DNA of 11,340 bases from Gammaproteobacteria bacterium (GCA_003231795.1 QIJI01000328.1:1-11340), one strand, 5' to 3'. Shown: positions 1-8,181, numbered from the stretch's first letter. Notes: generated from the sequence alone by a model not told the origin. Program-made: numbers and translations.

Positions 1-1520
1 CGCTATCGGTGGTGCTAGGGGTTTTTCTGGCCGTCCTGGCGTTTAAGAGTCGAGCCGTTGAAAATGCAATGATGCCCCTGCTCAATGTTGCGCAAACGAT
101 GCCGCATTTTTCGTATCTGGTGCCGGTAACGGTCTTTTTTGGCGTCGGTGACCATGCCGGTGCGATCGCAACGGTTATTTTTGCAACACCGCCGATGATT
201 CGCCTGACCTTGTTAGGCCTCAAAGGGGTGTCCCCTGAAGTACTGGAAGCGGGCATGATGAATGGTTGCAACAAGTTTCAGCTAATGTTCAAGGTACTGA
301 TTCCAACGGCGCGGCACGATATTCTGGTGGGTGTAAACCAGGTCATTATGCAATGTCTGGCGATGGCAGTTATTGCCTCTTTTATCGGGGCCAAAGGCCT
401 GGGCTTCAATTTATTGCTGGCACTGAATCAGCTTAGAATAGGGCAGGCGTTGGAGCTGGGTATTTGTATTGTGTTGATTGCCGTGGTGCTGGATAAGCTG
501 TCCCTGGGTTGGGCAAACAAACAAATCGATTATTTTGCGGACCTCTCTTTTGTCGAGCGCCACAAGTATTCCCTCATTATGCTTGCGATCCTGGTGGGAG
601 GCGTGATTTTGGCATCCATCGGGAGTCTTATTTTTCAAGATGGCATCAATTATTTTTACCTCATTCCCCACAACAAGGGATTAACCACTGAACTCTTCTG
701 GCAATCCGGCGTGGACTGGATCGTGGACAATTGGTATTCGAGCCTGCAAGCCTTCAACACAGGATTGATTGTGAACGTACTGATACCCATGAAAAACGCG
801 TACCTGGGTATGCCGGTGTCGGCAACCTTTGTCCTGGTGATGGGAATTGCCTACATCGTAGGCGGCGTAAGATCAGCGCTGATTGTGGGTGGATTGCTGC
901 TCTTCATCGCTACTACCGAATGGTGGGACCGGGCCCTGATTACGGCTTATATGGCAACCTTCGGAGTTGTTATATCGGCGATCATAGGCCTGATTGCCGG
1001 TTCTTTGTGTGCGCAGAGCCGATTCACGACCAAGGCCATATTGCTGGTTTGCGATACCTTTCAGACCTTCCCCTCGTTCATCTATCTGATCCCGGTCATT
1101 ATGCTCTTCGGTGTCACCGATACGTCTGTGTTAATCGCCGTTATCATCTATGCCACTATCCCCGCGACTCGCTATACGGTGGAAGGTCTTAGCAATGTAC
1201 CCCAGGCTTTGCTGGATGCAGGATCGATGTCGGGCGTCAATCGGATACAGCGATGGATTCATATTGAATTACCAATGGCCTTTCCCCATATCATGCTGGG
1301 CATTAATCAAACCGTTGTTTTTGCATTATTTATGGTCATCATCGGCGCGATGATCGGTACCGATGATTTGGGGCAGTTAATTTTGAAATCCTTGTCGGAT
1401 GAATTTGGAATCGGCAACGGGCTGATGCTTGGCCTGTGTGTCGCTTTCATTGGCCTGGTGGTTGATCAAATATTACGTACCTGGGCACATGATAGAAAAG
1501 TCGCCCTGGGTTTGGAATAA
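1..1520 (+). CDS. ABC transporter permease with two fused permease domains, glycine betaine/proline type (5' partial)
   Basis: This is an inner-membrane permease of an ABC importer in the ProW/OpuAB group, which imports osmoprotectants such as glycine betaine. The frame is open to the window edge (first full codon at base 3), so the N-terminus is missing and about 505 residues are visible. Two homologous permease domains lie in one chain. Counting from the GTG at base 9, QTMPHFSYLVPV (29-40) matches QTFPSFIYLIPV (352-363). The EAA-type loop for ATPase contact appears twice, at LEAGMMNG (79-86) and LDAGSMSG (402-409), each followed by a basic/amphipathic helix and a GINQ/GVNQ segment. Hydrophobic segments near 185-210 and 255-335 join the halves. 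No ATPase or binding-protein gene follows; a convergent gene begins 39 bases on, so this is probably the last gene of its operon and the partners should lie upstream. The family call is firm; the exact substrate is inferred. Confidence 0.88.
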   Translation, partial: LSVVLGVFLAVLAFKSRAVENAMMPLLNVAQTMPHFSYLVPVTVFFGVGDHAGAIATVIFATPPMIRLTLLGLKGVSPEVLEAGMMNGCNKFQLMFKVLIPTARHDILVGVNQVIMQCLAMAVIASFIGAKGLGFNLLLALNQLRIGQALELGICIVLIAVVLDKLSLGWANKQIDYFADLSFVERHKYSLIMLAILVGGVILASIGSLIFQDGINYFYLIPHNKGLTTELFWQSGVDWIVDNWYSSLQAFNTGLIVNVLIPMKNAYLGMPVSATFVLVMGIAYIVGGVRSALIVGGLLLFIATTEWWDRALITAYMATFGVVISAIIGLIAGSLCAQSRFTTKAILLVCDTFQTFPSFIYLIPVIMLFGVTDTSVLIAVIIYATIPATRYTVEGLSNVPQALLDAGSMSGVNRIQRWIHIELPMAFPHIMLGINQTVVFALFMVIIGAMIGTDDLGQLILKSLSDEFGIGNGLMLGLCVAFIGLVVDQILRTWAHDRKVALGLE

Positions 1521-1559
1521 ACCTGGCTTGCCCTGAATACGACGTACTTGATCGCCGGG

Positions 1560-2660
1560 TTAATTACTCACCTTTATTCGGACCCAGCCATCCAGTACCT
1601 GCTGCGGCGTAATCAGACCAATATCCGGTGCACCAGCCTCGCCTCCGTTTTTACGCCCGGTTATCACCGTAACTGGACTGTGCTGGCTTATCGGACGAAA
1701 ACGATTCGGATTGGCTTTGCCGAATAGCACCACCAAGGGACAGTTAAGTGCCGCCGCCGCATGCGCCGGCCCGGTATCCACCGAGATGCAACTATGTGCG
1801 ATAGAAAGCAATGCCAGTAGTCGTCGCATCGGAAGATCGGCTGCGACTGACGCAACCCGATCTTGCGAACTACAACGGGCCAGAATTGACTGGCACATGG
1901 CAGCCTCTGCGGGTACACCACAAAGCAATACCTGGATATCTGCACTGCTTGCCAACACTGCGTCGATGACAGCAGCCCAGTTTCGTTCATGCCAGTACTT
2001 GGTATTGCTTTCTCTGGCCGAGCTGCCCCGTCGCGTGGTGCGTTTACTACCTGCCTGAATGCAGACAATGGGCGCTTTCGGGTCGATCTCCCGTTGCTTT
2101 AACCAATCCTGGCAGGCCTCAACTTCACTGCCGCTGACAAACAACTCCGGATCGATTGTATTGGTATCGGATTGCGCCTGATTGAACCCTGGGGGCGATT
2201 CGTTCCCGAGCCTTAGCCATTTGTCACAGTAATGTTCGCCGGGTATGGGGGTCTGGTCGAGCTGGTTAACGCTATTGCCGCGGTGAATCCCGGCGCGCGC
2301 CAGCAGACGATAGGATTTTGCATCGGTTTCGCAAACCCAGATATGGCGGTGCTGGAGGCCGCGTAAAGTTTTGACCAGCTCACGCTGGCTGCGATTGACC
2401 CAGTAAGGGCGCGAACGTGAATTAATACTAAACACTTGCCTTACATATGGCATCTGCTCAAACAGCAATTGATTCCAGGCGCCGATGGTAACCACGTCGC
2501 AGGGCAGCCCACTGCGCGCATGCAGTTGTTTCAATAGCGGCGTCAGCATCACCATGTCACCAAATGCACCGAATCGACAGACCAGGGGATGAGGGTCGGA
2601 CCCTGGATTAGTGTCAGGCGGAGACTCGATGTAGTTTAGCAATGTACCTTGTTGAGGCAT
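1560..2660 (-). CDS. Glycosyltransferase family 9 protein (ADP-heptose:LPS heptosyltransferase-like)
   Basis: This is a GT-B fold glycosyltransferase of family GT9, whose known members transfer heptose from ADP-heptose to the LPS inner core at the cytoplasmic face of the inner membrane. The 366 residues show the N-terminal family signature CRFGAFGDMVMLTPLL (28-43) and the C-terminal nucleotide-sugar motif DTGPAHAAAALNCPLVVLFG (295-314). A basic stretch follows the GSKR motif (204-221, rich in R, S and T), where many members are shorter. About 25 polar residues precede the first motif, so the true start could be later, but the ATG at 2660 has an AGG upstream and lies 9 bases after the preceding stop. 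It is the last gene of the glnS-led cluster. The neighbouring acyltransferase and exporter support an envelope role. Whether it adds heptose or another sugar cannot be told. Confidence 0.85.
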   Translation of the reverse strand: MPQQGTLLNYIESPPDTNPGSDPHPLVCRFGAFGDMVMLTPLLKQLHARSGLPCDVVTIGAWNQLLFEQMPYVRQVFSINSRSRPYWVNRSQRELVKTLRGLQHRHIWVCETDAKSYRLLARAGIHRGNSVNQLDQTPIPGEHYCDKWLRLGNESPPGFNQAQSDTNTIDPELFVSGSEVEACQDWLKQREIDPKAPIVCIQAGSKRTTRRGSSARESNTKYWHERNWAAVIDAVLASSADIQVLLCGVPAEAAMCQSILARCSSQDRVASVAADLPMRRLLALLSIAHSCISVDTGPAHAAAALNCPLVVLFGKANPNRFRPISQHSPVTVITGRKNGGEAGAPDIGLITPQQVLDGWVRIKVSN

Positions 2661-2669
2661 GTCATGAAA

Positions 2670-3092
2670 CTACCTGTAATCCTGGTAAGACTTCTCTTCG
2701 ACAATGGTCGAATTGAGATGCTGGTTAACTCTTTTCTTGGCGTCGGCGCGTTGATCGTTGGTCACATAAACCGCGCGCGCCAGCTCGATGAAACGTTGGT
2801 TGAAACGTTTGCTACGTTCTTCGTCCCGAATATCGTCTTCAATTTCCCACAGGGCTTCGTTAACTGACTTGAGCTCAGCGGCGAGCGCGCTAATGGTATC
2901 GTCGGACTCGACCGCTGCCTGCCAGACCTTGTCCAGCAACTCCAGTTCGGTTTTTACGTTCGCCACCTTGACGGGGTCGCTGATACGTTCCGATTTGATT
3001 TGTAAAATAGTGATCTTGTCGAGCAGTTCCCCGGGGGATATTGGAATCAGTATTTCGTTCATATTCTGCATAGATTGTCGGAGGCGGTTCAT
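2670..3092 (-). CDS. DUF6165 family protein, small helical, function unknown
   Basis: This is a 140-residue soluble protein that I recognise as resembling the DUF6165 family, which has no established function. Conserved-looking blocks are SPGELLDKITIL (19-30), NEALWEIEDDIRDEE (78-92), FIELARAVYVTNDQRA (101-116) and a C-terminal EEKSYQDY (132-139). It is rich in charged residues and probably almost all alpha-helical, possibly coiled-coil, with no signal peptide or membrane segment. The ATG at 3092 is preceded by a good ribosome site (GGAGCGAGG, about 5 bases away). The internal ATG at residue 11, where similar proteins seem to begin, has none, so the longer form is preferred. It sits 18 bases after the exporter and 9 bases before the glycosyltransferase gene, so it is probably co-expressed with both. 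Any role in envelope glycolipid assembly is inference from position only. Confidence 0.8.
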   Translation of the reverse strand: MNRLRQSMQNMNEILIPISPGELLDKITILQIKSERISDPVKVANVKTELELLDKVWQAAVESDDTISALAAELKSVNEALWEIEDDIRDEERSKRFNQRFIELARAVYVTNDQRADAKKRVNQHLNSTIVEEKSYQDYR

Positions 3093-3110
3093 ATTAACCT
3101 CGCTCCAGTT

Positions 3111-5543
3111 TCAGCTCAACTCAAAACGCGCGATCAGTATCGGAAGCAACATCAGATTGGCAGTCAACGCGGTCATCATCGCCAGGCCGCTCAGCAACCC
3201 GAAGTAGATGGTCGGGATAAAGTTCGATAGCGAGAGAATCGAAAATCCGAGCACGACGGTCACCGTGGTGTAGTAGAGTGCGCGCGCAATACTATTGTGA
3301 CAGCGCCTGATCGCCCCCCAGAAATCCTGATCTATGGCAAATTCGGTTCGAAATCGGTAGATGTAATGTATCGAATTATCCACGCCGATACCGATGCTGA
3401 TGGCAGCGATAGTTATCGTCATAATGTCGAGAGGAATTCCAATCCACCCCATCAGGCCAAGCACCAGGCCGGCGGCAATCATATTCGGAATAATCGCTGC
3501 AACCGAGATCCTGACTGCACGGAAGAGGCCGATAAACATCAGGAATATGGCGGCGAAGACCGCGCCGATGGTCAGGACTTGCGATTGAAACAGGCTTTGC
3601 AGCAAGTTGTTATACAGTACCGCCATACCCGAAATAGTCACCTGTTCCGGGTCGAGATCATAGTCTTCGATCAGGTCAAAATAAATTTTGTCGAGCAATG
3701 CCTGGCGTCGCAGTGATTTGTCAGACTCGTAGATACGAATACTGAAGCGTAGCTGGTTACCGTCCGCCGACAGGTAAGGCGTGATTAACGCGTCTTTAAC
3801 ATCGTCGGGTAATCGCTTGTACACCACCGCCAGTTTGAAATCGCTGTAGGGTTTACCGTTATTGAGTGACTCCAGCAATTGCATTCCGGTATGCACCGAC
3901 AACACCTTGCCAGTTTCGGGCAGGTTCTCGAGATATTGATGAATTTTCGCGATATCACGTAACCCATCGCTGTTGAACCAGTAACTGCTGGAAGTAATGT
4001 CACCTTCTTCGGCGTACTCGTCTTCTTCGAAAATTTCATCTTCCGGGGCGTCAATGATGACATCCATCGGGGTGGTACCGCCGAGCTTCTCATCGATCAG
4101 AGTCATGCCCTGGTAAATTTCGGTATCGTCCTTGTAGTAATCGATGAAACGGTTTTCGACCGACAGTTTCGGAATGCCGGTTAACGCGATCAAAATCAGT
4201 ACCGCAAACAGAATGAGCGTGGCTCGAGTCTTGTGCTGAATGAAGTCGGCAATGCCGGTGGTAATTTTTCCGGTGACATCAGATTTTCCCACCGCGTCCA
4301 GGCGCGGCAATAACATCAGCGCGGCCGGAAAAAATGTAAATGCCAGTAAGAACGAGATACTGATACCAATGACCATCATCCAGCCGAAATCAATAACCGG
4401 TCGAATGCCGCTAACCAGCAACGAGCCAAACGCAACCATGGTGGTCAAGGCAGTGTAAAAACAGGGAATGAACTTGCTTTCGATAGTATCGCTAACCAGT
4501 TCGAGCTGTGTTGCATCGGGGAACAAAGGTCCCAGCTCACGGTAGCGCACGATGAGGTGAATAATCAGCGAAAGCGTGATGATCAACAGCAGTGAGATGA
4601 AGTTGGACGACACCACGGTCACCGGCCAGTTGGCCCAGCCCAGGTATCCCATCATCGTCATGGCGCTGGCGAGACAGGCAGTCAGCGGTAATACCACCCA
4701 GCGAATTTGTCGGAACGACAGGCTCAGGATGACGACGATAAACAGGATGACTCCGACTCCGAATACCTTCAGGTCACTTCGAATAAAATCGATCGAGTCG
4801 CTGGCAATCATCGGTACGCCACCGAGGTACAGGACGGCTTCACCGCGGTAGGAATCCATGATCTTGCGGACATCGACAATGGTTTGTTGCATGCGGATTT
4901 TCTGCGCCAGATTTTCGATTTTCACCTGTTCTGTTAATTCTGCCAGGCGCGAGGCGGTCTCTAGAATCACGCCCTGCTTATCGTATAACTTGTCGCGGCT
5001 ATTAATCAGATCGATGAGTTTTTCGTTGGACGCCAGATTGACCTGTAATGCGGTGGTATCGCCCTGACTGCTGACCAACAGATTTTCGTAAAGCGGACTT
5101 GAAGTTAATTCCTGTTCAGCCAGCACAATGTCAACGTCATCGCTTTCCAGTGTGCGTACCTTGCGCGCAATTTCAGCCAGTGTCATGGGTGGACTGTCGA
5201 CCAGCGGCACATCCAGCAGGCTGACGACCGATGATACGGCTTCGAGCTGACGTAGCCGGTCTCGTAAGGTGCGGATCTGTTGTAGCACTTCGGCACTGAA
5301 CAGGTCCTTTTCCGGGCTATAGGTAACCACCAGGAAGTCTTCGGAACCATACTGGTCGCGAATGCTGCGGTAATATTTCAGGCTGGAATCATTTTCGAGT
5401 ATTAACGAATCGGCCGACGCATCGAGTTCAAAATCCGGCACATACATCAGGAAAAACACGACAAACATCGTCACCAGCACGAGCGTAACCAGTGGTTGCT
5501 GCAATACGTACTGGCGATATCTGGTTTTCATACTGGAGAGCAT
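3111..5543 (-). CDS. RND superfamily exporter, MMPL/HpnN-like (COG1033 type)
   Basis: This is a large inner-membrane protein of the RND superfamily, in the predicted-exporter/MMPL group that moves lipids or other hydrophobic cargo using the proton gradient. Its 810 residues show the duplicated RND plan. The first half has one helix (about 19-36), a large outer loop, then five helices (about 259-276, 282-303, 313-333, 359-378, 387-412). The second half has a helix (about 440-458), a second outer loop, and five helices (about 654-673, 678-701, 705-724, 755-775, 780-803). The motif GIGVDNSIHYIYRFR (718-732) is typical of the group. The N-terminal block DASADSLILENDSSLKYY (41-58) is characteristic of COG1033 proteins. 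A very acidic run (498-515) lies in the second outer loop. The ATG at 5543 is chosen because AGGGA stands 6 bases upstream, overlapping the previous stop. The neighbouring acyltransferase and glycosyltransferase suggest a lipid or glycolipid cargo; this is inference. Confidence 0.87.
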   Translation of the reverse strand: MLSSMKTRYRQYVLQQPLVTLVLVTMFVVFFLMYVPDFELDASADSLILENDSSLKYYRSIRDQYGSEDFLVVTYSPEKDLFSAEVLQQIRTLRDRLRQLEAVSSVVSLLDVPLVDSPPMTLAEIARKVRTLESDDVDIVLAEQELTSSPLYENLLVSSQGDTTALQVNLASNEKLIDLINSRDKLYDKQGVILETASRLAELTEQVKIENLAQKIRMQQTIVDVRKIMDSYRGEAVLYLGGVPMIASDSIDFIRSDLKVFGVGVILFIVVILSLSFRQIRWVVLPLTACLASAMTMMGYLGWANWPVTVVSSNFISLLLIITLSLIIHLIVRYRELGPLFPDATQLELVSDTIESKFIPCFYTALTTMVAFGSLLVSGIRPVIDFGWMMVIGISISFLLAFTFFPAALMLLPRLDAVGKSDVTGKITTGIADFIQHKTRATLILFAVLILIALTGIPKLSVENRFIDYYKDDTEIYQGMTLIDEKLGGTTPMDVIIDAPEDEIFEEDEYAEEGDITSSSYWFNSDGLRDIAKIHQYLENLPETGKVLSVHTGMQLLESLNNGKPYSDFKLAVVYKRLPDDVKDALITPYLSADGNQLRFSIRIYESDKSLRRQALLDKIYFDLIEDYDLDPEQVTISGMAVLYNNLLQSLFQSQVLTIGAVFAAIFLMFIGLFRAVRISVAAIIPNMIAAGLVLGLMGWIGIPLDIMTITIAAISIGIGVDNSIHYIYRFRTEFAIDQDFWGAIRRCHNSIARALYYTTVTVVLGFSILSLSNFIPTIYFGLLSGLAMMTALTANLMLLPILIARFELS

Positions 5544-5552
5544 ATTGGTTCC

Positions 5553-6422
5553 CTATTTAACCGTCTCGTAGGCACTTGTGGTAAAGCGGCGGTAGCCCCA
5601 CTGATATTGTTCCAGGTGCAAGCGGCAGCGTTGTTCGATCTGGTCATTCATATATTGTGCACTCTCAGTTTCATCTGCAGCCAGGCGTGAATGCTCGAGG
5701 CGCTCGATTCGCAGACCGAACTCACCCGGCGGGTCGCTGCGGTTAACAGTAGCCATAAAAACATCACAGTCTACTTTGGCGCAGAGGGCTTGCACCAGTT
5801 TAGTGGTTGGAGCGTTGGCGCCGAAAAACCGGGACTCGATTCTTCCCTTGTTTGCGGCGGGTTTTTGATCCGGCAGAATCACCAAATTTGCACCCTTTCT
5901 CAGGCCAACCAGCAATTTGCGCAGACCCCGTTTTTTGGTCGGTACCAGCGTACTCCCCGAGCGAGCGCGCGATTCCAGGATAAAGCTGTCGAGGGCGCGA
6001 TCGCGTCGTCGTTTATACAGGATCATTGCGTCGTAGTCATAACCCATCCAGATCGCCAGCATTTCCCAACTACCCAGATGCGGTGCCAGAATTATTTTAC
6101 TTTTTGTGGTTTGATCGAACTCCGGGCAAATATCGACGCGGGTCACACAAGCCAGGATTTTGTCGGCCGGCCAGCACCACACTGCAGCGAGTTCGGTCAT
6201 CGAGTAGCAGGTATGTCGAATGGAATCCCGATAGAGCTGTTTCTGCTCAGTCATCGCCAAATGCGAAAAACACAGTTTGATGTTATCCCGGGTCTGTTTT
6301 GAGACCTGGTTCGGAAAGATGCGTAATACAACGGCGATGCAATCAGCCAGTCGATATTGATTTCGCAGTGAAACATGCGACAGCAGTTCAAGGCATCGCT
6401 GGATTGCTGGCTTGCCTGCCAC
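5553..6422 (-). CDS. LpxL/HtrB-like lysophospholipid acyltransferase
   Basis: This is a membrane-associated acyltransferase of the lipid A late-acyltransferase (LpxL/HtrB/LpxM) family, which transfers a fatty acyl chain from acyl-ACP to a lipid A precursor or similar acceptor. From the GTG start it has 289 residues, slightly shorter than typical LpxL (about 305). The catalytic HX4E motif is present in APHLGSWEML, with H115 and E120. Other family landmarks are RDNIKLCF (45-52), the LPDQ block (183-186) and the C-terminal QWGYRRF (274-280). The GTG at 6422 overlaps the glnS stop by one base (TAGTG), a common coupled arrangement. A TTG at 6449 is also in frame and would add nine residues with a 28-base overlap. 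Neither start has a strong ribosome site. The acceptor need not be lipid A, since paralogues acylate ornithine lipids, aryl polyenes and other products. Exporter and glycosyltransferase genes follow. Confidence 0.87.
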   Translation of the reverse strand: MAGKPAIQRCLELLSHVSLRNQYRLADCIAVVLRIFPNQVSKQTRDNIKLCFSHLAMTEQKQLYRDSIRHTCYSMTELAAVWCWPADKILACVTRVDICPEFDQTTKSKIILAPHLGSWEMLAIWMGYDYDAMILYKRRRDRALDSFILESRARSGSTLVPTKKRGLRKLLVGLRKGANLVILPDQKPAANKGRIESRFFGANAPTTKLVQALCAKVDCDVFMATVNRSDPPGEFGLRIERLEHSRLAADETESAQYMNDQIEQRCRLHLEQYQWGYRRFTTSAYETVK

Positions 6423-8101
6423 TATCTCGATTGCTCGATTTTGGCCCAACTGTCGCGTAACGTCATAGTGCGATTAAACACCGGGTTTTCGGTGGTAGAG
6501 TCGTAGTCGCTGATAAAGTAACCAAGACGTTCAAACTGGTAGGCTATCTTGTTACCGGTTAATTCGATCGCAGGTTCGAAGCGAGCATTTTCCATGATCT
6601 GTCTGGAATCAGGGTTGATCGATTCCGTTATATCATCTGCCGCCCCCGGGTTTGCCGTATTGAACAGGCGGTCATACAAGTTGACCTGGGCTTTGACCGC
6701 ATGGCGTGTGCTAACCCAATGGATAGTACCCTTGACCTTGCGACCATCGGGGCTATTTCCGCCCCGACTTTCCGGATCATAACTACAGATCAGGGTTTCG
6801 ACTTCTCCCGCCCCGTTTTTGATGACTTCATTACAGGTGATATAGTACGCAAAGCGCAGACGTACTTCGCGCCCGGGACTTAGACGAAAGAATTTGTTCG
6901 GTGCATCTTCCATAAAGTCATCACGTTCGACGTAGAGTTCACGCGAAAATGGAACCTCACGAGTGCCATAGTCGGGGTTTTGCGGATGATTGACGCCGCT
7001 GAACATTTCTTCCTGATCTTCAGGATAGTTCTCGATCACGACTTTAATCGGATCAATCACCGCCATGCGTCGAGCCGCACGGATATTGAGGTCTTCTCGC
7101 AATGCGTTTTCGAGCACCCCCATCTGGATGGTGCTGTCCTTCTTGGTGACGCCGATGGCATCGCAAAACGCGACAATCGACTCGGGGGTAAACCCGCGTC
7201 GTCGCATGCCCGAAATGGTCAGCATGCGCGGATCGTCCCAGCCGTCGACATGCCCTTCGCTGACCATCAGATTCAGTTTGCGCTTGCTGGTCAGCGAATA
7301 TTCGAGTTGCAGACGCGAAAATTCGATTTGAACCGGACGCGAGGGAGTTTCAAGGTTGTCGAGAATCCAGTCGTATAGCGGTCGATGATCTTCAAATTCG
7401 AGCGTACACAGCGAATGGGTGACACCTTCGATCGCGTCCGATAACCCATGCGTAAAATCATATAGCGGGTAGATGCACCAGTCGTCCCCGGTGTTGTGAT
7501 GGGTTATGTGCCGAATTCGGTACAACAACGGATCGCGCAGATTAATATTGCCCGATTGCATGTCGATTTTGGCGCGCAAGGCGTGCTTGCCATCCGCAAA
7601 TTTATCGTTTTTCATATCTTCGAATAACTGCAGATTTTCTTCGACGCTACGATTGCGATAAGGGCTGTCGACGCCGGGACTGGTCAGCGTGCCGCGATTG
7701 TCCCGAATTTCCTCTGCGTTCTGGCTGTCGACATAGGCTTTACCCTGGTGTATTAAATCCACTGCGAACTGGTAGAGCTGGTCAAAATAATCGGACGCCG
7801 ACGGGTTGCTATGCCATTCAAAACCCAACCATTCGACATCGCGCCGAATCGAGTTGATGTATTCGATGCTTTCCTTTTCCGGATTGGTGTCGTCAAAACG
7901 CAGGTTGCAGCGTCCCTGGTAATCACGCGCGATGCCGAAATTGAGGCAGATCGACTTGGCGTGCCCAATGTGTAGATAGCCGTTCGGTTCGGGCGGAAAG
8001 CGGGTAACAACCTTGTTCAACTTGTTATTGCTGAGGTCGTTATCGATGATATCGCGGATAAAATTGGAGTGGTCGCCGGCGGCAACGCTGGTATCGGTCA
8101 T
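6422..8101 (-). CDS. glnS: Glutaminyl-tRNA synthetase
   Basis: This cytoplasmic class I aminoacyl-tRNA synthetase charges tRNA-Gln with glutamine using ATP. The 559 residues match the E. coli enzyme (about 554) in length and along the chain. The HIGH motif is at GYLHIGHAKS (41-50, H44 and H47). The class I second signature is LTSKRKL (270-276), replacing the VMSKRKL of E. coli. EGHVDGWDDPRMLTISGMRRRG and the segment RMAVIDPIKVVIENY are close to E. coli GlnS, and the C-terminal anticodon-binding beta-barrel region is intact. The ATG at 8101 has no obvious Shine-Dalgarno sequence, but the N-terminal residues are plausible and a possible promoter lies just upstream. It is the first gene of a five-gene minus-strand run; its TAG stop shares a base with the GTG of the acyltransferase. 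There is no sign of damage. Confidence 0.97.
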   Translation of the reverse strand: MTDTSVAAGDHSNFIRDIIDNDLSNNKLNKVVTRFPPEPNGYLHIGHAKSICLNFGIARDYQGRCNLRFDDTNPEKESIEYINSIRRDVEWLGFEWHSNPSASDYFDQLYQFAVDLIHQGKAYVDSQNAEEIRDNRGTLTSPGVDSPYRNRSVEENLQLFEDMKNDKFADGKHALRAKIDMQSGNINLRDPLLYRIRHITHHNTGDDWCIYPLYDFTHGLSDAIEGVTHSLCTLEFEDHRPLYDWILDNLETPSRPVQIEFSRLQLEYSLTSKRKLNLMVSEGHVDGWDDPRMLTISGMRRRGFTPESIVAFCDAIGVTKKDSTIQMGVLENALREDLNIRAARRMAVIDPIKVVIENYPEDQEEMFSGVNHPQNPDYGTREVPFSRELYVERDDFMEDAPNKFFRLSPGREVRLRFAYYITCNEVIKNGAGEVETLICSYDPESRGGNSPDGRKVKGTIHWVSTRHAVKAQVNLYDRLFNTANPGAADDITESINPDSRQIMENARFEPAIELTGNKIAYQFERLGYFISDYDSTTENPVFNRTMTLRDSWAKIEQSR

Positions 8102-8126
8102 TGACTGGATTGGTATCAGATAAGAA

Positions 8127-8162
8127 GCGCCAAATTTTAACTGATCCCGCGTTAAAGCTAAA
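8127..8162 (-). promoter_or_regulatory. Possible sigma-70-type promoter of glnS and the genes behind it
   Basis: On the minus strand a TAAAAT (8139-8134) resembles a -10 box. It is preceded at 17 bases by TTTAGC (8162-8157), a poor -35 match (3 of 6). A start of transcription near 8127 would give a leader of about 26 bases before the glnS ATG. The -10 is convincing and the -35 is not, so this is a suggestion only. Confidence 0.3.
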
Positions 8163-8181
8163 TCAGTTTGCGAACTTCTCT

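Noticed and set aside
731..1192. 153-codon plus-strand frame inside the permease gene
   Set aside because: The main frame has clear permease motifs and this one is rich in C, H and R, as expected of an out-of-frame translation.
1521..1559. Possible terminator between the convergent permease and glycosyltransferase genes
   Set aside because: AACCTGGC and GCCGGGTT can pair only across a loop of over 20 bases, and there is no T-run on either strand.
5691..6302. 203-codon open frame on the plus strand opposite the acyltransferase gene
   Set aside because: It is fully antisense to a gene with clear catalytic motifs, and its translation shows no recognisable domain; it is a shadow frame.
6423..6449. 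TTG start at 6449 for the acyltransferase
   Set aside because: It adds nine residues unlike the family and a 28-base overlap with glnS, without a ribosome site. The GTG at 6422 with a one-base overlap is simpler, though the longer form cannot be excluded.
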